This document shows, piece by piece, positions 20,696 through 33,800 of a stretch of DNA of 64,000 bases; position 1 is the first letter of the stretch; each line of letters begins with the position of its first letter. Under the pieces are notes generated by a model. That model did no database searches. It saw only the letters and a program-made list of their open reading frames with translations, and was not told the DNA's origin. The DNA comes from Rhea pennata (taxonomy: Eukaryota > Chordata > Aves > Rheiformes > Rheidae): the NCBI RefSeq assembly GCF_028389875.1, contig NW_026907680.1, forward strand, positions 1,612,001 through 1,676,000, read 5' to 3'. Made by a program: the position numbers and the translations under genes.

Positions 20696-23415
20696 CCCAC
20701 ACGTTTTCAGAAAACCCACCGACCATATCTACTTACACCACTGCCCAACCTGGACTCCTGCAGGTTGGACTCCTGTCTCCAAGCGTCCCATCTTCCTTCA
20801 CAGCTCAGAAAGGCAGTTTTATGGAGGACAAATCTTTTAGCCGCTTTCTGCTGAGCCTTCTCGATGGAGATGTATATGCATACACAAACACACACACGGG
20901 TACCACTTGCCCTGTCGAAACTTCCTTTTTTTCCAGGGAAACTCCTCTACAGGACTATGTAAACCAACCAAGAAGACCCTCAGTGTCTTCCTGCATCGAG
21001 CACAATCAGATAAAGTCTCAGAAGCCAATAAATGACATTGTTGCCAGTCAGCACGGGATGACATTCAAAAATGCTAGTGTTAGGCAATAGGTTTGTGGAC
21101 ACGCCAGCAAATGTTGAAAGCTATAGAGAAACAAATCACAGTGCTGGGTGAGGAAAAGATCCTGGAGCAAAAAGGACCTCTCTGATGAGCTCCGTGCTTT
21201 GAAATAGGTCCTGTCACAAAGCAGGGACTGCAGAGGAACCAGTTTGCCCTCCTCCTCCGCCCATCCCTTTCCTTTGTCAGAGCCTGGGAAGCACACTGCA
21301 TACACGAGTGGAAGGCCCACATCTCCAGTGGATCTGAGGAGCTTTCCTTCTCTGACAATACCTATGCAGACTCTTCCTGTGCCCTTCTGCGAATGGAGCC
21401 ATTAGGAGCCACAGTCATCTCAGTGTGGCCGGGGACACTGGTGGGGAGTTCTTGTTTTCTTCTTGAAATTGTATGAGTAAAGAGAAAAGCAAGAACTCAG
21501 TCCCTTCAGGAGAGCTCCTGCTGAAGGTGGCAGCCCAGCATGCCAAGAGGCCCACTTGTGTTCTGAGGCCGTACTTGAAGACCAGGCTGAGAAAATTGTG
21601 GGCTTTACCTGAGGACTTTGGCTCCCCAGTATGGCTTAAGGCCTTTGTGATGAGGAGTTCCCGCACCCTTTTCTGATCCAAATCATGCTCCCATACGGGC
21701 AGCTGACTCTCTGCTGTGACAAACGTGGTCTGGAGGAAAAAGCCAGCCCAAGATGTCTTTCTGCCTTGCTTGCTTCTGGTAGGGATCAATCTTTTCAAAC
21801 AAACCAAAACCAGAACCTCTCATTCCTCTCCATGTTATAGGCTCCCCAAATAAGAGCTACAGAAGGACCAAAGCACAGGGAATGGCTGGGCAATAAAGTG
21901 CCAGAGGGTATTTGCTGCAGGAGGAGTAAGGCCTCTTGGGGAGTAAATGACCACATCTGAACTTTGCATGCACCGGGGCAGGCTGTGAGCTAACAGCTCT
22001 TGGTCAGGAAGGAGAGGCAAGAGAGAGGTCGCTGAAAGCCGCATCTCCTTGCCCTGCGGAGGTGAGAAGAAGCCCAGCAGAAGTGCTTTGAAGAGGAAGA
22101 GAGAAGCCAAGCAAGGAGCCGCATCTGGCCCTGCCACACATTGACGGTGTGCTTTCAGCCCAAGGTGGGGGTGCGCTTCTGGAAGGACCAAGCGGACAAA
22201 GGCTTTGTGGCTCCTGCCTCTGGCTGACGAAGCTCCCAGGCCCCAGGCTGCTGGAAGAAGACCCTGTTGGGGCAATCAGTGCATTTTTGGCTGTTCTGCA
22301 CCTACTTGCTGCTGTTCCAGCCTGTGCTAGAAAGACTGTGCTGAAGCACCAGCAGCTCTCGGAACACTGGCCTCAAGCACTTAGTGAGCTGCAGTTTGCA
22401 AGCAGAACCTCCGTGTACTTGCTGCTGCTCCAGCCTTTGCAAGAGAGGCCTAGGCTGGAGTAACATCTCGTTGGAATCGGACTCTCTCCTAAGCCAGAGG
22501 TCTGTCTGCAGAGAAGGCAGTGCCTGGCCTGGCCCTGGGGCCTGTGGGGCAGAGGCTCTGCGGGCTGGCAGAGGCCATGTGGGGTTTTCTGGGAGGAAAA
22601 CATCTGCACTGGAGGAGAAGAGAGCTAAATTCCCTAATTCTCCCTCCCACCGCACTTCTGTTCTGCCTTCCTCCCCTTCTCGCACCATGGCTCCACCGCC
22701 TGCAGCTTTTCCTGCCAGCACCAAATGCCCTCTCCCATGTCTATTGCCTGCCTTAGCCAACAGACCCCAGCCCACTTCTGGGGCACTTGGCTGTGCCCCA
22801 GAGAGCCCTCCCGGCAGCAGGGCACTGCCTTGGGGCACCCACCTCTTGGCAGGTGCCAAAAAGCAGCTGCCACAAAGGCTCCTGGGGCCAGCAGAGCTGC
22901 TGCTGCTGCTGCTGCTGTGCGTGGGCAGAGCAGGGGCAAAAGCACTTTCTGAGCTTCCCCACAGACCTGCTGACCCCTCAGCAGCCTCCCCAGTCTCCAG
23001 CTCTTCTCCAGCCTTGGCACCTCCTTTTCCCTTCCCCCAAAACAACAGCGTGGAACAGAAAGCCAACACTCAGGAAACCTCCTTCCCTGTGGAGTGGTCC
23101 CTGCCTTGACTTTCCTCCGGGCAAGCTCCTGGGGCTGAGCAGCAGCTCTGAGCAGCCTTGCCCCACACAGCCTCTGATCTGGGACAGCAAGATCCTGCCC
23201 TTCTGTGGGCTGCTACTTCCCACTATGGCTTCTCCACGCAGCGCTGCAGGCAGTTGCCCAGGCGGGCTGAGTGCTGACCAAGGCAGGTGGCAGAGGCATG
23301 GCCCTGGGCACCCTGACCTCCCAGGACACTGCTCTCAGCCACAGCCCTGGGCACACCTGGCTGCACGCACGCCCTGCTCGCACAGCCCTGCCGCCCTCCC
23401 CGGCAGAAGGGAGCC

Positions 23416-24540
23416 ATGCCGCCCTGTCCCTCGGACACTGTGGCAGCAAGTCCCTGCCCTAAAGCACCAGCTGCTCCACCGAGAGAGCTCTCCGGAAAGA
23501 TGGCCTCAACCATCGCCTGCGCGAGGTCTCCAGGACCCCGCGAGCAGCTCAGCAGCACTGCCCTGCAGCCAGAGACTTCCCACTGGAAGGGCTCTGCCCA
23601 TTTCTGCCAGAAGGAGCTCTCAGCTGCTGCCTCCCTCCTGAGCGTCCGGAGCTTCCCTCAGTTTTGTCTCAGCTCAGCTCAGCACGGGCAGGCAGTGCCC
23701 TCAGCACTGCGGCTCCTGGCAGAGGAGCTGCTCCTGCACCCAGCAGGGAAGTCATTTCCCCAGGCTTCGGGGAGTGAGTGAGCTGAGTCAGCCTGGGCCC
23801 CTCATTTCTTTGGGGAGAAGCCCTCTAGGTGGTGGGGCAGACACCTCCATCCCATGCACGCCACCAACCCCCAGGATGGTTGTGGGATTCATCCTGCTTA
23901 AGCTGCCGTGTGCCCAAAAGAGGTGCACAGAAGTGTGCGAGCTCCTTGTCCCCCCTCCCATTTCCAGTCCAAGGTGGTGGAAGGTGGGAGTCAGCTGCTG
24001 CCGTGGAAACACTGGGTGACACGGGAGGTGCCAGAGGTGATCCAGGGCATGCGCAAGTGCCTGCGAGCTCTCCCTGGGCAATGTGGAGAGACACAGACCC
24101 GTGTGTGGCATCATCTGGGGGCTCTGGGGGACATTCCCAGAGGCAGGATGCACCAGCTGCCTACGCCTGGCAGGAAGAAACTTCTCCTTCGGCACTGAGC
24201 CAGGGCTTTGCTGCCTGCCAAGGCCTTGCTGGAGGTTTCCCTGCCATCGGTCCGTTCTCAGCACTTCCTTGCACTGGGGGCAGCAGGAGCCGCAGCCTGT
24301 GCTGTGTCGCCATGGGTGGAGGCTGGTGCAGTGCCCCACTGCCCCCCTCCCCTCGCAGCCAGGTTTCCCGCATGGGGCCATGGCTGGGCTGAGTGCAGCC
24401 GCAGCGCCCAGCCCAGCCGGTCCCCCGGTGGGGTTATCCCTGCCCCAGGACCTCCCCAGTGCGGGGGTCACGGCAGCCCCACAAGTGCCCCGTGCAGCCC
24501 CTCCCCACTGCAGGGCCAGCACTGGCCGGGGGCCCCGGGG
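23416..24540. other. Unique sequence upstream of the CCDC81-like gene; one exon-like stretch
   Basis: This segment has no copy elsewhere in the window. An exon-like stretch at about 23,966-24,198 follows a CCATTTCCAG acceptor and reads SKVVEGGSQLLPWKHWVTRE on the plus strand to a stop at 24,196-24,198. The wording is faintly like HEAT-repeat Maestro-family proteins, but I cannot support an assignment. The rest is GC-rich without a recognisable gene. Confidence 0.3.
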
Positions 24541-24854
24541 GTCCCGGTCCCCTCTGTGACATGGGCTGGCGTCACAGGGGACATCCCTGCTGGGTCACAG
24601 CCACCACTGCCCTCTCCCGCCCGCCCACGCACCCTCCCCACTCGTCCCGCACAGCCCGCCGCAGCGCAGGCGCTGGGGCTGCTCTGGGCACCACTGTGCT
24701 GCCAGGAGCTGACGAGCCCCAGCGGGAGCCGGCGACGGGAGCCCGGGGCAGCGCGGGGCTGCGCTGAAGGGCGCAGCAGGAGCAGCCGAGTGGCCAGGAA
24801 GCCTTTGCAGGGACTTTCCCGCTGCGCGGCCAAGCCAGAGCGCCCGGCACGGAC
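24541..24854 (+). promoter_or_regulatory. GC-rich, CpG-containing 5' region of the CCDC81-like gene
   Basis: CpG density rises just upstream of the first ATG (24,855) and falls after exon 1. No TATA box is evident. The position immediately before the coding start of an otherwise intact gene suggests the promoter and 5' UTR. The transcription start cannot be placed from sequence alone. Confidence 0.4.
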
Positions 24855-27800
24855 ATGGAGCTCCGGGACGCTGGCCGTGCCACGCAGCGTGAGCAGCGGG
24901 TGCCCGTCATCCCCCCGCGGGGTAAGGCCTTCGCGACCTCCTTGCCCAGGATCGCTGTCGAGAGGCTGAGCACCAAGATGGGTTGTAGATGCCCGGGGGC
25001 TGCGGGGGGCCTGGGCAGTCTGGGGGTGCCCCAAGGGTCCTCCGCTGATGGTGCCTTGTGGTGCAGGGGGCATGACGAGTCTTTGCCTTGCTTTGCAGTG
25101 GCCGTGCCCATCTGGGAGGGTGTCTCCAACTACATCCAGGAGAAGCTGGTGCTGAACAAGGTGGGTGTGCCATCCTCTCCCTCCCCTCCCATACCCATGC
25201 TGGCAGCAGCACTGACCCCTCGGGGCCATGGGCCGCAATAGTCCTGCCCCTCCTCTCCAAGCAGAAGCAACCTCCCTGCAGAAGCATGCTGCAAATGACA
25301 GCTGTGCCCCAGACCGACTTCTCCCAAAAGGGAGGTGCCCAATGTGCAGTGGAGCTGCGGTTGCTGGAAGGGTGGGAGGCTTTCTGGGCCCTCTCTGGAG
25401 ATCCTGGCAGAGTGCAAGGCCAGAAAGGGAGCCGTTCTGGGAAAGCCTTTTCTTCGTGTGCTGGAGGGGCGGCAACGTTGCCTTTGGAGGCTGAGGAGGA
25501 GGGGGAGGAAACTATGGGGAATGGCCTTCTCAGGGAGTTCTCCAGGGCTTCCGCCAAGCTTTCCAGAAGGCTCTGTCTTGCCCCTTTGCATGCCAGCCAT
25601 GGGCAGGGCACCTAGCACCGTGGCCATGCTTAGAGAACAACTCTCTCTTTGTCTGTCTCCCATGCTTCTAAGGCTTCTCTCTACTTCTCTGGCTGCAGGA
25701 TGTGAGAATTATTCCCCTTGGCACCTTCAGTGTTGCTACAAAACAAGTCGTTGCTGGCAAGAACGGTCCTCTGACTGTTCAGAGACCCGCATTTCGCCTC
25801 TCAAGCAACCTTGTGGATCTTCACGGCCTCAGCCACGAGGAGGCCTCTGTTGCTGGTAAGAAGGCAGACTGAAACCTCGGCTTCCCCTGGGGACATCGCG
25901 GGGCTGTGGCTCTCTGCTGTTTCCCAGGGGCTGTTAGAAATTGAGACTTGCTGCCCCGGGTGCTGAGCAGAGCTTCAGGGTGTTTTGATTATCACAACAT
26001 TATAATGCAGAATCCAACGAGAGTCTCTCGGTGTGTCTCTCTCTTGCACTGGCTCGAACACGTGGCTCCATAGTGGGGCTTTTGTGGCTGCTGCTTCCAG
26101 TGCCGTGTAGTTGCCACTGTTGTTCCCCGTTGATGCCACAGCAGCCGTCTGCTCAAAAGGACAAGTCCTTCCTATTGCTTCCTAACACCGATGGATTAAG
26201 AGGCAGCGTGGAAGGCTGTTGTGCAGCCCATGTGTTTTCCTCCTCCTTTGGAGCCAGCGTGACATGGCACAGCTAAGGCTCGTCAAAGCTGGCATGGCCT
26301 GAGTGCCGGCACCATTCCTCTGTGCACTGCCTTCTGCTGGCAGCTGGCCCCCTTGCTGCTCTGCTTGGCCTGCCCTCCTGCCTCCCGCTCCCAGGAGATG
26401 GTCAGGGCTTGCTCTTGGTGTCTGTGCAGGGAAGGAAGCCCTGCGGTAGCCTTGTCCCAGGAGGCTGCAGAGTGCTTTGAATTTGGGCCAGGGAGGGCTG
26501 ACAGGAGCCTCCTGTGGGGGCTTTTGTGGGGGTTAAAGCAGAGAGCTCTGCAGCTCCGTGCTGCCACAAGACCTTCAGGCGCCCAGCACTGTGTGGGAGC
26601 CTGCTGAAGGGCTCCGTCCGTGACTGTGCTGCTCTTTGCTTGTTGCCTAGGGCGCAGGAAAGCTGAGACCCTCAAGTATCCTCACGTAGCCGTGGCCATC
26701 TCCGTGCCTTGGAAAACAGTGGCGGCCTGCGTGGAGGAGACCGTGTACCTTCTGTCTTGCTGCCTGGCCAATGGGAAGAACGTGGCCCTTCTTTTCAAGG
26801 GCATTGGCGTGCTTCTCATTGAAGGCAAAGAGGTGACAATGTGGTTTTACAGAGGCTTTCTGTGCAGGCTGAATGCCTCCCCACAGCTGCTCAAAGCTCT
26901 TCTGGATGTAAGTCTGCCTTTTTCCACAGCTCTCCTTCTCACCCCTTTGCAAGCCTGGCCAAGTCCAAAGCAACCGCTTTCCCCCCACTGCCATGTCCTG
27001 GGAGTTCTTTCCTGCTAGGCTTCCTCCAGAAGTCTTCCAGAAAGTCAGCCTTTCCTTGGGGTCTTTGTGTTAGGATCCCATTTGTCTCCAGGCCTCCTCT
27101 GGCCATGTTTGGGATTGTGGGGCAGTGCGTCCAACAGCTGCTCCTCAAGTTGCAGAAGACTCTCGGGGTTTGTCACAGACAAAGTCATTGCAAGCCAGGG
27201 CCTTTGCCCAGGTCTCCAGTGCAGCTGTGTCATTCAGCCTGGGCTTTCTGGTGCAGAAGACCTCTGCTTGCCTCCCTTGACTTCTCCACTGGGCAACAAC
27301 TGCTCTCCTGCATCAGCCTCTTGGCTCTTGCCCTTGACAGAAGCCTGCCAGTGTTTCTGGCCATCTGCCTGTATTATTCCGCACCTGCTGGTCTGTAGAA
27401 TGGAGGTGGGGGTGGCTGTGAGCAAGAGCGAGGGGTGTTTCCCTCTTTCTGAGTGGCAGCTTCTTCTCTGATTAGTGGAAACATGGTCTGCCCTTGTGGG
27501 CAGCAAGGTCCTTTTCTTCGTAGCATCTCACCCATGTCTCTGCCCTTTGCAGATGCCAGAGATGAGGCATTCAGTTCTCGCAAGCACCCAAACAGCGGCT
27601 TCCCTGATCCATTCTGGCTCTCTCATTGTCTTTCCAATGTGAGTACTTTGGTTTGCTCCTTTCCACCTGAGTTCCTGGCTCACCCAAGGAGCAGCTCCTC
27701 CCTGCAGGTTTGGTCGAGGTGTGTTGCCAGAGCTAGTGAAGGCTGCTCAGGATGTGCTTGCAGAGCAAGTCTTCCGAGGAGTTGGATCCCCGTGTGCTGC

Positions 27801-30800
27801 AGCCATGCCCTGGCTTCGTTTGGGCTCTGTGTGGGGGTTCTGCTGAGCTCTGTGCTGGCTCCCACCTTGTGAAGGCCTTTGTTGCACTAGTGGCCCAGGA
27901 ATGGAGGCTGTTCTTTGCAGATGCTCTGCCCTGAGCTTGGGAGGGATTGCAAGGGCTGTGGAGGTCTAGATTAGAATTTCCTAAGAGGGTGGAAAGCTGG
28001 AGGAAAGGGGCCTTGTCTGATGTGCCTGCACAGGAGCCTGCTCAGGAGCTGTCAGACAGGCTGCAGTGTTGACCTGGAGGGTTTGCTTTGGAAAGCTGAG
28101 AAGGAGCTCTCTCCCCAGGGGTAGAGGGAAGGCCTGGAGCAGTGGGAGGAGGAAGCTTGTGGGCCTGCAGGCAGGCATGCTGGGTCCCTGCACTTCCTGA
28201 GGGAGTCTTCCAGGAGATGAGACCTGTCCTGCATATTCCCCCTTTGGGAAAGGCTGCTCTTCCTAGCAGCTGGGCCATGTGTCTGTGTGCCCAGAATTCA
28301 CAGAAGCAGCAAAGGAAATGCGGGGCCCTTCCTTGCGAGTGGTGTCTTTTTCTGGTTTACAGGTATGTGCTTGAGAGTGCCCCTCGAAGACCATCTGTGG
28401 GAGCTGTGAAGCCCACGTGGGAAGAGGAGAAGGGACTAGATGTTGCCAGCAGCAAGGAAGGTAATGGAGTGGCTGATGCCTGGCTGGGCTTTGCACCTTC
28501 TCTTTTGTTGGTCCTTGGCAGGGCATTGGAGCCAAGGCTGCAGCACCGTGGCTCGCCTAGCATGAGGCACTAGAGGCAAGGCAGCTCAGCCCTGATGGGG
28601 AGTCGACAATCTGCTCACTTGTGCCAAGACTTGCTTCCACCTTCAAAGCAATTCGTTCTGCCCTTGCCTTCTGTGTTTCTCCTACACATTCCCAAAGCAC
28701 AGCCTTTGGCTTGACTGTGTGTTTTCTTCCCTTCTGATTGCAGAGCATGTATCTGGCCAGCGCCTCCTCCAGCGAGAGAGGCAGCCTGAATCCAAAGTGG
28801 TGGCTACCAATGTGGAGGAAGGCACGGTGGAGGAAGAGCCTCGAGGCAGGTGAGACACTTGGGGGAATGGCGGAGGGTGACCCTGTAGCCTTGTGTGTCT
28901 TGGAGGGTGATGTTTCCCTTGGACACAAGGTCCCAGCAAGCTCTGAATGCCTTTTAAGCTCTGCCACGAGGACTAGGCCTCCGTTGCTGGCTGGGCAGAC
29001 AAGAGCAAGTGCCTGGCAGAGCCTGCTCTTGGCTTTCTGCCCCCGCTGCCTCTGCTTCCAGCTTCCAGACCTTTGGGCAACTCAATGTAATTGGTCCTTT
29101 GGGAAGAGGAGGGCCTTTTCCCCTAGCCCATAGATGAAAGTAAGGAGAATGCTGCTCCTCTGTGGAGAGCAGGGCTGGGTGTCTCAGGGCAATTTTGGAG
29201 GCTGAGGAAGAGTCTGCATGCCCTTGTCAGGCCTTGTGAGGAGCTAAGTGGAAAAGCTCAACTGGTGTGAGGTGCAAGAGGGGTGTGCAGGGAATGCTGC
29301 TGGAGGGGAGGATGCCTTGGGTGAATATCTCCCCAAAGCTGTGGTGTTTCCCCTTGGGCAATGCCCTTCCTTTGACTGCCAGCAGCAAGGAGGAAGGAGG
29401 GTCATTTCCAGGCAGCAGTCAGGGGTGGCGAGCAGCAGGCTCGAGAGGGTGTGGCCATGGCTCAGGCAGCCCTTAGAGGCAAGGACGAGTTGTTTGGGCA
29501 CTTTGAAGAGGATGGGAAGGAGGGACATGAGTGCCTGAAGACGGAAGGACTGCAAGGGACAGAGCAGTTATTCCCGGTTCCCTTTCTGAAGCTTCCAAGA
29601 AAGCTTGTCCTTGGGGGCCACACCGCAGAGGCTACTGGAGTGCTCAGGACAGTGGGTAATGGTGTGTCCTGGAGCCTGTCCTTGGAGCTGACGCTGCTGC
29701 TCTCCTTGGTGCCTGGAGAAAAAGTCTTGCTGTGGGCACCCAGAGCTTTCCCTCGGGCACGCTGTGCAGCCCTGGGTGTTTGGGTGGTGGAGAGTCTCTG
29801 TGTCACACTTCCCCACGGTGTGTATTTGCAGCATGCTGCCAGCAATTCAGCCTAGCTCTGCAAAGGAGGATTTAGTGGGCTGGAGGAAGCAGCTGCCAGA
29901 GGCCAGAGCGGGAGCTGGCGGGCCTGAGATTGGCTATCAGAATTCAAGAGAGGTAGGTGCTCCTGATGGAGGTCCTTCTTTTGGCAGCTTGCTTTCTGCC
30001 AAAGCATCGTGGTGTGGGCACTGGCTGGACAAGAGCCCTTCCCATGGGTTCCGCTGGGCCCTGCCTGACTGTCCCCGGGGTTTGCTGTCAAAGGCGCTGC
30101 TTGTGCTCTACTTCTGCAATGCATCTCTCATGACTCCTTGACTCTCCATTAACGTCTCCCAGCAGAGCCTCTGGGGCCCTCGCTCTAGTGGCCGTGGAAC
30201 TGCTGGGCCTTTCTGCTATAGCAGATGGAGAGATTCTGTTCAGCGGTGTGATTATTCAGATGCTTGGTTCAAACAGGAAAGGGATGTTCAGCCTTGCTGG
30301 GCTTCCCTTCAGGGTAAAAGAGCACTGACAGCGAAGGGTCAGAGCAGAGGCTGAGAAAGAACCTTCCCTTCTGGGAAAACAGAGCTGCCGTAACCCCCAC
30401 TGCCCTCTCTCATCCTCCCTAGCAGGACTGCCCTGCACATTGCCCTAGAGTTTAGTGAGCTGCCTGCGCCTGCACTTGCCTGCCTTGACTTCCCAATGCT
30501 CTGCTGGATTAGCCTCTTTGTGCTTGCCCTGGACATAATCCTGCCAGAGCTTTTAGACTTTTGCCTATATTCCCCTGCAGCTGCTCTTGTGTGGAATGGA
30601 GGGGCTGCTGTGAGCCACAATGATGGGTATTTCAGAGTTTCTGAGAGGCAGCTTCTTCTTTTCTGAGTAGTGGAAACTTTAGCTGCCTTTGCCAGCAGCA
30701 AGATTCTTTCCTTGGCAGCATCTCACCGGTGTTTCTCACCTTTGCAGATGCTGGAGATGAGGGACTCAGTCCTCGAAGCCAGCCAGAGCAGTGAGACTGA

Positions 30801-33800
30801 GGCCCCTTGTGCTCTTCCAAGTATTTTTCCAACGTGAGTACTTTGCCTTGCTTCTTTTCCCCTGACTGACGAAGGCAGCAGCCTCTCAGCACAGGTTTGA
30901 TAGGGCTGCAGTGCCAGGGCTGGGGGAGGCTGCTCTGAAAGTGCTTTGGGAGCAAGACTTCCCAGCAGCTGCATCCCAGTAGCCTGCACGCATGCTCTGC
31001 CTTCATACAGGGTCTGTTGGAGGCCCTAAGCCAAGATTTATGCTGTCTCCCACCATGCAAGAGCTTTATTCTGGACTGCCTTGATGCCTTTCTCTGTCTT
31101 TGTCACTGGGTGCCCAGCAGCAATCCATTGCCCATCCCGGAACACAGAGTCCTTGGGGCCACGGGGCAGTGACTAATGTAGTCGGCAGCACAGCGCGTAA
31201 TGCTGTGCCTGGGAGCCTGTCCTGGCAGATGACCCTGCTGCTCGCCTCCCTGCATGGAGAGAAAATTTCACTGTGGTTGTTTCCAGAGCTCTCCTTCAGG
31301 CATGATCTGCAGCCCTGGGTGTTTTGTTAGGGGGTGATCCCCGTTTCTGTTGATGTGACCCCAGTGAGGGGGACACACGTGCTTCTGCTACAGAACTGCC
31401 TTCTGCGGTAGAAGCAGGTGCCCAACTTGTCAGGCTGAAATGGGGACCCTACTCCCCCTGTGCTCATGCCACCTCCCCGTGGTGTGTATTTGCAGTCCAT
31501 TCCTAGGCACCCCAGAGTGCTCTGCCCAGAAGGCAGTGCCAGGCGGGAGGAAGCCATCATCAGAAGGTGGAGCACCTACTGAGTGGCCTGGGAATGAAGT
31601 GGACGAGAATGCCAGAGCAGTAAGTGTCACTGCTGGGGGCCCTTCTTTTCCAGCTTGCTTCCTGCAAACTCCTTGTGCTATGGGCGCTGGCTTGCAAGAG
31701 CCCTTCCCATGGGTTCACTGAGCCCTGCCCGACATCGCCCAGTCCTGCCTTCAAAGGCGCCGGTGGTGAATGTAGTTTTGGAATGCACACGCTGTTGCAC
31801 CTTGCTCTCCGTGAACACACCAGCAGAGCCTCTGGGGCCCTCCTGCTGGTGGCACTGGAAGTGCTGGGCCTTTCTGTGATAGAAAGTGAAGTTTCTGCTC
31901 AGCTCTGTGATAATTCGGATGCTTGTTTCAAGCAGGAAAGGGATGTTCAGCCTTTCTGGGCTTCCCTTCAGGGTAAAAGGGTGCTGACAGGAAGGCTCCC
32001 AGGAAGGCTCAGAGCAGAGGCTGGGGAAGAACCTTCCCTTCTGGAGAAGCTTCTGAGCTGGCTTCCCCTGCGCTTGCCTCCCTTGATGTCTCTGTTCTGT
32101 CCTGGATCAGCCTTTTGGCTCTTCCCTGGACAAAAGCCTGCCAGAACATTTAGCTCTTTGCCCATATTCCCCTGCAGCTGCTCTTGTGTGGAATGGAGGG
32201 GCTGCTGTGAGCAAGAGCAAAGGGTCAACGGCTGTTTCTGCAATTCTGAGAGGCAGCTTCTTCTCTGAAGCATGGAAACATGGGCTGCCCTTGCCAGCAG
32301 CAAGATCCTTTCCTTGGCAGCATCTCACCTCTCTTTCTCACCTTTGCAGATGAAAATACACAGGGATTCAATCCTGACAGCCACTAAAGCAGCTCCGATT
32401 GTGTCCCCTGCACCTCTTCCAAACATGTTCCTAAGGTGAGTACTTTCCCTTCCTTCTTTCCCCTCTTCCTGACAAAGGCAGCAGCCTCTCCGCACAGGTT
32501 TGTTAGGGCTGCATTGCCAGGGCTGGGGGAGGCTGCTCTGAAAGTGCTTTGGGAGCAAAAATTCCAAGCGGCTGGGTCCCAGTGACCTGCACGCATGCTC
32601 TGCCTTCATCTGGGCTCTGTGGGTGGGGAGAGGGTTCTGCAGAGCTCTGTGCTGCCTCCCACTATGCAGGAGCTTAATGCTTGACTGTCTTGATGCCTTT
32701 GTCCTTCTTCAACACTGGGTGCCCAGCAACAACCTATTGCCCATCCCTGAACACAGAGTGTTCAGGTCTTATGTAGCTGACAGGACAGCAGGTAATGCTG
32801 TGCCTTGGAGCCTGTCCTGGCAGATGACCCTGCTGCTCTCCTCACTGCCTGGAGAGAGTCTCCCTTGGGCTCCTGGAGCTCTCCTTCAGGCATGACGTGC
32901 AGCCCCAGGTGTTTTGGTGGGAGGTGGTGCTCTGATGTGGCCGCAGTCAGTGGGAGCCCTGTGCTTCTGCTGCAGAATTGCCTTCTGCTGCAGGAGCAGG
33001 TGTGAAGCTGGTGAGGGCCAGGTGGGGACCCTACTCTCCCTGTGCTCATATCACCTCTCCGCGGTGTGTATTTGCAGGCCGGTGCCAGTCACCTCAGAGT
33101 GCTCTGCACAGAGTGCAGCAGCAGCGGGCAGGAAGAAGGAACGGAGAGAAGCCCGAGCACTAGCTGCATGTCCTCTGAGCGAGGGCCGTCAGAGGTCTGG
33201 CGTGGTAAGTGCTCCTCATTGAGTCAGGCCCTTCATGTGCCAGCCTGCTTTTTGCCCAGGCCTTGTGCTATGGGCGCTGTCTGTACAAGAGCCCTTCCCA
33301 TGGGCTCTGCTGAACCTTGCAAGACTTGGCCCGGGGCTTGCCTTCACAGGCACCGCTTGTGTTCCAGGTTTGCAATATAGCTCTTGCTGCTGCGCCCTCC
33401 TTGAACACACCAGCAGAGGCACCGGGGTCCCGTTTTTGATTGCCTCTGAACTGCAGAGCCTTTCTGCGATAGAAAATTCAGTTTCTGCTCAGTTGAGTGA
33501 TTATTGAGATGCTGGGTGCAAATGAGAACGGGATGTTCAGTGTGACTGGTCTTTCCTTCAGGGCAGTAGGGTGTTTGCAGGAAGGCGCATGGGAAGGGTC
33601 AGAGCAGAGCCTGAGAAATAATTTTCCCTTCTGGGAAAAGAGACCTGCTGTAGCCCCCACTGCCCCCTCCTGTCCTCCCTAGCAGGACTGCCCTGCACAT
33701 TGCCCTTAATCTTAGTCAGCGGCCCTCCCCTGCGCTGCCCTCCTCAGTCTCTCCCCTAGGCAAGAACTGCTCTCCTGGATCAGCCTCTTGGCTCTTGCCC

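Larger units (their letters stand above)
16612..23415 (-). repeat. Arm 2 of the large inverted repeat
   Basis: Reverse-orientation partner of arm 1 (1,690-10,846) and, over about 19,300-22,330, of the direct copy at 38,160-41,679. It carries a CR1 at 20,375-20,695 that arm 1 lacks. It lacks the two arm 1-specific stretches. Outside the CARD exons (17,710-18,339) and CR1 pieces I see no supported gene. Confidence 0.8.

Noticed and set aside
31118-31380. Blocks such as 31,118-31,380 and 34,384-34,684 as extra coding exons
   Set aside because: They are conserved and have splice-like edges, but several copies carry stops or frameshifts, while the A-B-D chain is open and in phase without them.
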